A stretch of DNA of 27,605 nt from RGIG3528 sp045616485 (GTDB taxonomy: Bacteria; Bacillota; Clostridia; Lachnospirales; Lachnospiraceae), in assembly GCA_045616485.1 (NCBI GenBank), contig JAZLGU010000075.1, forward strand, positions 1 through 27,605, written 5' to 3'. This document shows positions 1-7,311 of this stretch, in pieces; within the stretch, counting starts at the first letter, position 1, and every line of letters begins with the position of its first letter. Under the pieces are notes generated by a model that was given only the letters and a program-made list of their open reading frames with translations, had not been told where the DNA came from and ran no database searches. A program made the translations under genes and the position numbers.

Positions 1-2355
1 GGCAGAGTCACCGGAGTGGATGCCGGCAAGCTCGATGTGCTCCATGACAGCGGGGACGAAAGCGTGGGTGCCGTCGCAGATGGCGTCAGCCTCGCACTCC
101 AGAGCGTGGTTCAGGAAGCGGTCGATCAGGATGGGACGGTCAGGCGTGACGCCAACGGCAGCGCGCATGTAATCGGCCATGGCGGAATCGTCGTACACGA
201 CCTCCATGCCGCGGCCACCCAGCACGTAGGACGGACGCACCATCACGGGATAGCCGATCTTGTTGGCGATGGCAACAGCCTCGTCCACGGTGGTAGCCAT
301 GCCGGATTCGGGCATAGGAATGCCCAGCTTATCCATCATAGCACGGAAAAGGTCTCTGTCTTCTGCCATATCAATAACTGAAGGAGCTGTACCCAGAATC
401 TTAACGCCATATCTTTCCAGGTCTGCTGCCAGATTCAGAGGAGTCTGGCCACCGAACTGAGCGATAACGCCCAGAGGCTTTTCCTTCTCGTAGATAGAAA
501 GTACATCTTCCAGAGTAAGCGGCTCGAAGTAGAGCTTGTCTGATGTATCATAGTCTGTAGATACTGTCTCAGGATTACAGTTAACGATGATAGTCTCAAA
601 ACCAAGCTTTTTAAGAGCCTGTGCTGCATGTACACAGCAATAGTCAAATTCAATACCCTGGCCGATACGGTTGGGGCCGCCACCCAGGATCATAATCTTC
701 TTTGTTTCTGTATTTACAGGATTTTTATCAGGAGCATTGTATGTGGAGTAATAATATGCAGAATTCTCTGTACCTGATACATGTACGCCTTCCCAAGTCT
801 CTACTACGCCAAGAGCTGTTCTCTTATTTCTGATATCTTCCTCTGTCTGACCGGAAATCTTAGCAAGATATCTGTCAGAGAAACCGTCCTTTTTAGCCTG
901 AGTCAGCATCTCGTCAGATGGCATACCATTAACTGCCTTGATAGCTTCTTCCTCTTCTACCAGCTCCTTCATCTGTGTAATGAAGAATTCTTTTACTGCA
1001 GTAAGATTCTGTATCTCTTCTACAGTAGCGCCCTTTCTAAGAGCTTCATAGATAAGGAAATATCTTTCAGAAGAAGGTGTTATCAGCTTCTTTAAAAGCT
1101 CTTCTTTGGATAATTCGTTAAAATTCTTGGCATAACCCAGTCCATATCTGCCGGTCTCCAGGGATCTGATGGCTTTCTGGAATGCCTCTTTGAAATTCTT
1201 GCCTATGGACATAACCTCGCCCACAGCTCTCATCTGTGTGCCCAGCTTGTCCTCAACGCCCTTGAACTTTTCAAATGCCCATCTGGCAAATTTAATAACT
1301 ACATAATCGCCATCCGGTACATATTTGTCCAGGGAGCCGTACTTTCCGCAGGGGATGTCGGAAAGATTGAGGCCTGTAGCCAGCATAGCGGAAACCAGAG
1401 CAATAGGGAAACCTGTTGCCTTGGAAGCAAGAGCTGAAGAACGGGATGTACGAGGGTTAATCTCAATAACGATGATTCTGTCACTCTTAGGATCATGAGC
1501 AAACTGAACATTGGTACCGCCTACTACCTGAACTGAGTCTACGATACGGTAAGCCTGCTCCTGAAGGCGCTTCTGAACATCCTGTGAAATAGTAAGCATA
1601 GGAGCTGAACAGAAGGAGTCACCGGTATGAATACCGATAGGATCAATATTTTCAATAAAGCATACTGTAATCATATTGCCGGCGTTATCGCGGACAATTT
1701 CCAGCTCCAGCTCTTCCCATCCCAGGATAGACTCTTCAATAAGTACCTGACCTATAAGGGATGCAGCAATACCGCGGGATGCGATTACCTTAAGCTCTTC
1801 TTTATTGTATACCAGGCCGCCGCCTGCGCCACCCATGGTGTAAGCAGGGCGAACAACAACAGGATAGCCCAGCTTATCAGCTATAGCCAGCGCCTCATCT
1901 ACTGTGTAGGCAATATCTGATTTGGCCATTTCGATGCCGATTTCTTCCATCTGCTGCTTGAAAGCTACTCTGTCTTCACCACGCTCGATGGCATCAATCT
2001 GAACACCGATTACTTTTACATTATATTTGTCTAAAATGCCTTTCTCGGAAAGCTCAGAGCAAAGATTAAGTCCGGACTGGCCGCCAAGATTTGGAAGTAC
2101 AGCATCCGGGCGCTCCTTAGCAATAATCTGCTCAAGTCTTTCAGCATTCAATGGCTCGATGTATGTAACATCTGCCGTCTCGGGATCGGTCATAATAGTA
2201 GCAGGATTGGAATTAACAAGCACTATCTCATAGCCAAGCTTTTTAAGTGCTTTACAAGCCTGTGTACCTGAATAGTCAAACTCGCAAGCCTGACCGATTA
2301 CAATAGGACCGGATCCAATAATAAGTACCTTGTGAATGTCATTACGTTTAGGCAT
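1..2355 (-). CDS. carB: Carbamoyl-phosphate synthase large subunit, partial (N-terminal 785 residues)
   Basis: Makes carbamoyl phosphate from bicarbonate, ATP and ammonia supplied by the CarA glutaminase, for pyrimidine and arginine synthesis in the cytosol. The start MPKRNDIHKV followed by IIGSGPIVIGQACEFDYSG is a classical CarB N-terminus, and the second ATP-grasp half shows GVIAQFGGQTPLNLA and VRPSYVLGGRGMEVVY. I translated residues 645-785 codon by codon and found the frame open to the left edge, ending in HIELAGIHSGDSA. Family length is about 1,070 residues, so roughly 290 C-terminal residues lie outside. AAAGGGG sits 7 nt before the ATG. It follows murE by 26 nt and looks like the third gene of dapF-murE-carB; carA is not present. 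The part below ~345 has about 64% GC, against about 44% in the next 300 bases (hand counts), with GC-ending codons. Confidence 0.97.
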   Translation of the reverse strand, partial: MPKRNDIHKVLIIGSGPIVIGQACEFDYSGTQACKALKKLGYEIVLVNSNPATIMTDPETADVTYIEPLNAERLEQIIAKERPDAVLPNLGGQSGLNLCSELSEKGILDKYNVKVIGVQIDAIERGEDRVAFKQQMEEIGIEMAKSDIAYTVDEALAIADKLGYPVVVRPAYTMGGAGGGLVYNKEELKVIASRGIAASLIGQVLIEESILGWEELELEIVRDNAGNMITVCFIENIDPIGIHTGDSFCSAPMLTISQDVQKRLQEQAYRIVDSVQVVGGTNVQFAHDPKSDRIIVIEINPRTSRSSALASKATGFPIALVSAMLATGLNLSDIPCGKYGSLDKYVPDGDYVVIKFARWAFEKFKGVEDKLGTQMRAVGEVMSIGKNFKEAFQKAIRSLETGRYGLGYAKNFNELSKEELLKKLITPSSERYFLIYEALRKGATVEEIQNLTAVKEFFITQMKELVEEEEAIKAVNGMPSDEMLTQAKKDGFSDRYLAKISGQTEEDIRNKRTALGVVETWEGVHVSGTENSAYYYSTYNAPDKNPVNTETKKIMILGGGPNRIGQGIEFDYCCVHAAQALKKLGFETIIVNCNPETVSTDYDTSDKLYFEPLTLEDVLSIYEKEKPLGVIAQFGGQTPLNLAADLERYGVKILGTAPSVIDMAEDRDLFRAMMDKLGIPMPESGMATTVDEAVAIANKIGYPVMVRPSYVLGGRGMEVVYDDSAMADYMRAAVGVTPDRPILIDRFLNHALECEADAICDGTHAFVPAVMEHIELAGIHSGDSA

Positions 2356-2381
2356 TTTCGTTCCCCTTTGAACTAAATTTT

Positions 2382-3902
2382 TTAATTTTTATTTACAAAG
2401 GCGATGGCATCGGAAAGCAGCTCACGCTCATCCATATGATACTTAACGCCCTTGATTTCCTGATAGTCTTCGTGACCTTTACCTGCAAGGACTATTATGT
2501 CTCCGTCCTTTGCATTTGCCACTGCATACTTAACAGCTTCTCTTCTGTCGGGGATGGTAATGTACGCCCCGTCAGCCTTTTTGACACCTGTTAATATATC
2601 TTCGATAATAGCCTCCGGCTCCTCAAAACGAGGATTGTCGGAAGTCACTATTGTAAGATCCGACATACGGGAGGATACTTCTCCCATCTCGTATCTTCTG
2701 CTCTTGGCACGATTACCGCCGCAGCCGAAGAGACATACAAGACGTCCCGGATGGTAGGCTTTTAATGTGCCCAGAAGGCTTTCCAGTGCCATGGCATTGT
2801 GAGCGTAATCAATCATAACAGTGTATTTGGGAGCTCCCGGTATCAGATCAGATACAGGTACTATCTCTGTACGACCGCACACCTTGGTCTCCAAAAGCGC
2901 TTTTTTAACCTTTTCTGAATCCAGGTTAAAGTGACTGCAAAGCGCTATAGCTGTCAGTGAATTGTATACGGAAAACATGCCCGGCATGTCCAGCTCAACG
3001 TGAAAATTCTCTCTGCCCTTCACATCATAGGATGTAATGAGCTTGCCCTCTTCCTGAGAAAAAGAAATGTTGGATGCGTAAAAGTCTGCTTCTTTTTCTA
3101 CGGAAAAAGTCTCTACTTCGCAGGTATGACCTGCCAAAATGCCTTCTAAATGCTCACTGTCAGCATTCACTATGCCTGTACGGCACTGGCGGAAAAGAAG
3201 GCTCTTGCAATGCATATAGTCTTCAAAATCCTTATGCTCGTTTTCACCTATGTGATCCGGCTCAAGATTGGTAAAAATACCGTAGTCAAATGTAATGCCT
3301 GCCACACGGTCCATCATAAGGCCCTGGGAGGAAACCTCCATCACCACAGCCTTCATGCCTGCATCTGCCATACGTCGGAAATAATTCTGTACGGAAAAGC
3401 TTTCAGGAGTGGTATTGCTGGCATGTATGGACTCATCGCCAATGAGAATCTCAATGGTACCTATAAGTCCTGTAGGAATGCCGGCTTTTTCCAGGATATT
3501 TTTTATCATGTATGTAGTAGTGGTCTTACCTTTTGTACCGGTAACACCAATAGTAACCAGCTCTTTTGCCGGATGTCCAAAGTAAGCTGCTGCCATGTAT
3601 GCCAGTGCTTTTCTGGAGTCCTTAACCTTGATGAATGTAACACCGTCTGACTCCGGCATGGATAAAAGGGCGCTAAGTCCATTTACCTCTGAAGGATCCT
3701 TTTCAATAATAACAGCCTTGGCACCTTTGCCGATGGCCTCAGGAATAAAATCGTGGGCATCTCTTACCGCACCGGTAATGCATACAAATGCTGCCCCTTC
3801 TTTTATCTTTCTGGAATCGTGAGTAAGTACGGACACATCCCTCGTGTCCTTGCCTTTGACTATCTCATAGTCAAGGTCAACAAGTAAGTCTTTAAGTATC
3901 AT
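2382..3902 (-). CDS. murE: UDP-N-acetylmuramoyl-tripeptide synthetase MurE, meso-DAP-adding type
   Basis: Adds the third amino acid to UDP-MurNAc-L-Ala-D-Glu in cytosolic peptidoglycan precursor synthesis. The 506 residues match the family length. The Mur ligase ATP-binding loop TGTKGKTTTT is at 121-130, and the central domain has NTTPESF and EVSSQGL. DNPR at 422-425 is the known signature of meso-diaminopimelate-adding enzymes; lysine-adding enzymes differ at the Arg. It starts 27 nt downstream of dapF, which makes meso-DAP, so substrate supply and use are co-transcribed. carB follows after 26 nt. The ATG has AGGGAGAA just upstream. DAP specificity is inferred from the motif and the neighbour; the MurE assignment itself is secure. 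Confidence 0.96.
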   Translation of the reverse strand: MILKDLLVDLDYEIVKGKDTRDVSVLTHDSRKIKEGAAFVCITGAVRDAHDFIPEAIGKGAKAVIIEKDPSEVNGLSALLSMPESDGVTFIKVKDSRKALAYMAAAYFGHPAKELVTIGVTGTKGKTTTTYMIKNILEKAGIPTGLIGTIEILIGDESIHASNTTPESFSVQNYFRRMADAGMKAVVMEVSSQGLMMDRVAGITFDYGIFTNLEPDHIGENEHKDFEDYMHCKSLLFRQCRTGIVNADSEHLEGILAGHTCEVETFSVEKEADFYASNISFSQEEGKLITSYDVKGRENFHVELDMPGMFSVYNSLTAIALCSHFNLDSEKVKKALLETKVCGRTEIVPVSDLIPGAPKYTVMIDYAHNAMALESLLGTLKAYHPGRLVCLFGCGGNRAKSRRYEMGEVSSRMSDLTIVTSDNPRFEEPEAIIEDILTGVKKADGAYITIPDRREAVKYAVANAKDGDIIVLAGKGHEDYQEIKGVKYHMDERELLSDAIAFVNKN

Positions 3903-3929
3903 ATTTCTCCCTTTCCTTAATGAAAAAAG

Positions 3930-4778
3930 CTATTTTAAAAAGCTTTCATCAAACTCTGCCGTAAATACCTCAGCGGCAGGACCTGTCATAAACAGATGAT
4001 TGTTTTCTCTGTTATATGAAATAGTAAGATCTCCCCCTAAAAGATGCACAAGTACCGTATCATCCGTAAGCCCATTCAGAATGCAGGCATAAACACAGGC
4101 TGTCGTACCGGTGCCACACGCCAGAGTCTCACCACTGCCACGCTCCCATACGCGCATGTTAATCTCCCGGCGGGAAAGAATCTGAACAAATTCAGTATTG
4201 ACCCTTTTAGGAAAAATCCTGTGGCTCTCAAAGTAAGGGCCAATTTTTTCTATATCTATATTTTTTGTATCATCAACAAACACTGTGCAATGAGGATTGC
4301 CCATGGATACACAGGTAATGCGGTACTCACTGCCATTTACGGTAACAGGCACATCCACAATGCTGTCTCCCGGCAGGTCAACAGGTATATCTGAAGGCTT
4401 CATAATAGGCTCACCCATATCGACTATGGCCTGCACAGCCTTGCCATTTTCATCAAGAATCAGCTCAATAACCTTAATACCGGCATCTGTTTCGATCTTA
4501 AGAGGATTGTTGGCGCTGATACCATGATCATGCACATACTTGGCTACGCAGCGTACACCGTTGCCGCACATCTCGGCTCTGGAGCCGTCCGCATTGTACA
4601 TTTCCATTCTGGCATCGCCCTTGTCACTGGGGCAGATCATAATGAGCCCGTCAGAGCCTACGCCAAAATTTCTATTGGAAACTTTTTGCGAAAAAAGAGA
4701 AGGATTCTCTATCACTTCCGTAAAGCAGTTAACGTATACGTAGTCGTTGCCGGCGCCATGCATTTTAGTGAATTTCAT
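3930..4778 (-). CDS. dapF: Diaminopimelate epimerase
   Basis: Converts LL-diaminopimelate to meso-diaminopimelate, the last step before MurE and lysine decarboxylation; cytosolic and cofactor-independent. The 282-residue protein begins MKFTKMHGAGND, the usual DapF start. The two catalytic cysteines are in AEMCGNGVRC (Cys71) and ETLACGTGTTAC (Cys221), and NPHCTVFVDD lies between. A GTG at 4787 could add three residues, but GGAG lies 8 nt before the ATG at 4778 and overlaps that GTG, so I chose the ATG. It is the first gene of a short operon with murE and carB, with a good promoter at 4814-4841. Confidence 0.96.
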   Translation of the reverse strand: MKFTKMHGAGNDYVYVNCFTEVIENPSLFSQKVSNRNFGVGSDGLIMICPSDKGDARMEMYNADGSRAEMCGNGVRCVAKYVHDHGISANNPLKIETDAGIKVIELILDENGKAVQAIVDMGEPIMKPSDIPVDLPGDSIVDVPVTVNGSEYRITCVSMGNPHCTVFVDDTKNIDIEKIGPYFESHRIFPKRVNTEFVQILSRREINMRVWERGSGETLACGTGTTACVYACILNGLTDDTVLVHLLGGDLTISYNRENNHLFMTGPAAEVFTAEFDESFLK

Positions 4779-4813
4779 CCTTCTCACTCCATTCTATTTT
4801 TATTTTCCAAAAA

Positions 4814-4841
4814 ATTATACATTAAAGTTACAAAAAATCAA
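4814..4841 (-). promoter_or_regulatory. Sigma-A type promoter of dapF-murE-carB
   Basis: On the minus strand, TTGATT (4836-4841) is followed after 16 nt by TATAAT (4814-4819), about 35 nt before the dapF start. It lies in a very AT-rich 130-nt gap between dapF and the stop of the glucosidase gene. A weak hairpin (TACATT, 6-nt loop, AATGTA) spans that stop codon at 4902-4919, but no convincing terminator separates the two units. Confidence 0.65.
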
Positions 4842-4908
4842 ATAAAAAATTGAACTTTTATTTATAAGTATAATTTAATAAAAGCCGATTTCCGAGGAAA
4901 ATACATTG

Positions 4909-7143
4909 TTAAAAATGTAGAATTTTCACTTTTTTGTAATCTGAACAATATCCCGCCTTCACCTGTGTGGCTGTAAGACTTACTCCGTCATAGCTGTAGG
5001 TAGTCTCATTATAGGCCCCTTTTTCATAATCAAGGCTCCAGCCATCATCCTCGTGATTGGTATATGGTAAGAATGATACCTGGGAAGCATCTGTATCCCG
5101 GCCCAGTACAGGACAGATGTAAAGGGTGTCAATCTGCTTTTTCTCCAGGGATGTAAGTCCACGGTACATAGGAATAAGAGCGCCCTCTCTGGCAAAAAGC
5201 CCTGTAGACGCCAGATCCATCTCAATAATGTATTCTTTACCTCCCTCGTATACCTTTTTCGTAAACATGTCTACCCAGCGGCCCTCAGGGAAATATACTA
5301 TACGGCTTTTCTGCCCCTGATTTATAATAGGTGCATGAAGAATATACTTACCTATCATAACCTCAGTATTTTCCTCCAATGTACGCCTGTCATCAGGATA
5401 ATAGTAGAAAAGCGGAGCTATCATAGGACTGCCGTCTTTGTGTGCCTGCCACTGCAGGTCATAAAGGTATGGCATGAGATCGTAGCGCAGCCTGTAGTAC
5501 TTTTTGCATATCTCATAGGTCTCCCGGTCAAAAGCATAAGGCTCCTGATAGCGGCTGTTTTTGCAGGAATGATTGCGAAAATATGGAATAAGGAAATTGG
5601 CCTCCGTCCAGCGGATAATAAGCTCCTTGCTGCACTCATTGCCAAAGCCCCCCACATCCACAGAATTCATGGCATAACCCGACATATTCATGGTGGCCAG
5701 CTGTGGCAAGGACGCTCTTAAGTGGTCCCAGAGAGACTGATTGTCACCATTCCATGAGGTAGTGTAGCGGGCGGTAGTGGCAAAGCCTGCCCTCGTAATA
5801 ACCGTCGGCCTTTTATTCTGTCTGATAAAAGCCTCTGCCACCGTCTTACTCATATACTCTGCGTAGAGATTGTGGACTTCATTATGGTAGCGTACTCTTC
5901 CCTCATCATCCATAAACTCAACATCATCAGGAAGAGGGCCTTTAAAGGATGCCGGCTCATTCATATCACACCAGATGCCCTGCACTCCGTATTTTTCCAT
6001 AAAATCAGCAGTAGCACCTGTCAGATACTCTCGTGTTTCCTTTTTAAAATAATTAGGATACTTGCTGTCTCCCGGCCATACGGCATTTACATAGTCGCTG
6101 CCGTCCTTTTTAGCGAAGCCATTATGCGCCGTAAGATAGTCATGTATCTCATAGCCCTCCTCCAGCTTCACGGCAGGGTCTAAAATGGTAATAACGCCCA
6201 CTCCGTCCTTTTGGAATTCCGTTGTCAGCGCCTTAAGATCATGGATATAGTTATTATCCACGGTATATACCTTATAACTGTCCATATAGTCGATATCAAA
6301 GTGGATAAAATCCAGGGGCCAATCATCTTCTCTATGACGTCTTACTATCTCCCTGGCCTCTTTTTCCGTATACGACCATCTGGACTGATGAGCACCCATA
6401 AATTTAAGGCTGGTAAAAAGCTGGCGACCGATAAGGGTATAATAAGTCTTTACTATATCCATGGGACTGCTGCCTATAAGAAGGAAATAATCGTTTTCCC
6501 CCATTTCGGAAGCAAAGAACATATATTTCTTATTATACTTCCCCAAATCCCATACGGTCTTATAGGATGAAGGGTAAAAAATGCCATACCAAAGATCATC
6601 ATGAGTCACCATAACAAAGTTAATGGATTTGTATAAAGACCTGTAGGTCTCATTATGCTGGGTAGGATCATCTGTATTCCAGGACACATACTCAAAATCC
6701 CGCCTGTTAAACTGGGCCGTCTTGTCACCCAGGCCGTATATCTTATCGTCCTCTGAAAAAAGAGTGAAATTGGTCCTGGACTTATAGGTAAGAAGGCGTT
6801 CCTGTTTTGCATGACCTTCAAGGGCTGCCAGATCAAACACCTGGTCAATAATTTTAATCTCCGTGTCAGAACCACTATACTCTTCAAAGTATTCTCTGCC
6901 ATCTTTCGTCACTCTGACATTTAAATCAGCATCCACACGCAGCTCAAAATCACCAATTTTTGTAATGACTCTCTCTGCCGAAATATCTAAAAAACGCTCT
7001 TCCATATCCTCATCTTTTTCCAGATTCAGTGAGAAAAGCGATGTGTCATTTTTCTTCTCAAATATTCTTATCAAATTAGGATTTAATATTTCAATGTTTT
7101 TAGAAAGTTTATTGTTTTTTAACAATTCTACTCTTGTCGCCAT
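4909..7143 (-). CDS. Glycoside hydrolase family 31 alpha-glucosidase
   Basis: Predicted retaining alpha-glucosidase (possibly alpha-xylosidase or a related GH31 activity) acting on oligosaccharides. The 744-residue protein has the GH31 nucleophile motif WCDMNEPASF with Asp393, the acid/base region WNGDNQSLWDH with Asp467, and FIHFDIDYMD in the barrel. PYFRNHSC and LRYDLMPYLYDL are also typical of the family. There is no signal peptide, so it probably acts in the cytosol on imported sugars, but no transporter gene is adjacent. The frame opens at a GTG at 7167, but AGGAGG (7154-7159) sits 10 nt before the ATG at 7143, so the GTG lies upstream of the ribosome binding site and is rejected. Exact substrate cannot be read from the sequence. 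Confidence 0.93.
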   Translation of the reverse strand: MATRVELLKNNKLSKNIEILNPNLIRIFEKKNDTSLFSLNLEKDEDMEERFLDISAERVITKIGDFELRVDADLNVRVTKDGREYFEEYSGSDTEIKIIDQVFDLAALEGHAKQERLLTYKSRTNFTLFSEDDKIYGLGDKTAQFNRRDFEYVSWNTDDPTQHNETYRSLYKSINFVMVTHDDLWYGIFYPSSYKTVWDLGKYNKKYMFFASEMGENDYFLLIGSSPMDIVKTYYTLIGRQLFTSLKFMGAHQSRWSYTEKEAREIVRRHREDDWPLDFIHFDIDYMDSYKVYTVDNNYIHDLKALTTEFQKDGVGVITILDPAVKLEEGYEIHDYLTAHNGFAKKDGSDYVNAVWPGDSKYPNYFKKETREYLTGATADFMEKYGVQGIWCDMNEPASFKGPLPDDVEFMDDEGRVRYHNEVHNLYAEYMSKTVAEAFIRQNKRPTVITRAGFATTARYTTSWNGDNQSLWDHLRASLPQLATMNMSGYAMNSVDVGGFGNECSKELIIRWTEANFLIPYFRNHSCKNSRYQEPYAFDRETYEICKKYYRLRYDLMPYLYDLQWQAHKDGSPMIAPLFYYYPDDRRTLEENTEVMIGKYILHAPIINQGQKSRIVYFPEGRWVDMFTKKVYEGGKEYIIEMDLASTGLFAREGALIPMYRGLTSLEKKQIDTLYICPVLGRDTDASQVSFLPYTNHEDDGWSLDYEKGAYNETTYSYDGVSLTATQVKAGYCSDYKKVKILHF

Positions 7144-7183
7144 GTCGAAAAAACCTCCTGTTTTCACGGTTTAAGCCTTCCAA

Positions 7184-7189
7184 ATTATA
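7184..7189 (-). promoter_or_regulatory. Extended -10 promoter of the GH31 gene
   Basis: The minus strand reads TATGCTATAAT, a consensus -10 with an extended TGN element, about 40 nt before the GH31 start. No good -35 is seen 17 nt upstream (TGGAAA), which fits an extended -10 promoter. The gap to the divergent GTPase gene is only 168 nt. Confidence 0.5.
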
Positions 7190-7311
7190 GCATATTCATG
7201 AGGATTTTTCCATAATTTGAAAACAAAAAAACTTTGCCTTTTAAAAGTATAGACTATTACTTCGTCTGCATGTATACTAATACTGATAACGCTATAATAA
7301 GGACAGTAATT

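Noticed and set aside
16..381. 121-codon plus-strand open frame in the GC-rich left end
   Set aside because: It is antisense to carB, whose frame I translated through this stretch; open antisense frames are expected in GC-rich coding DNA.
7144..7167. Upstream GTG start for the GH31 glucosidase
   Set aside because: The GTG lies upstream of the AGGAGG that serves the ATG at 7143.
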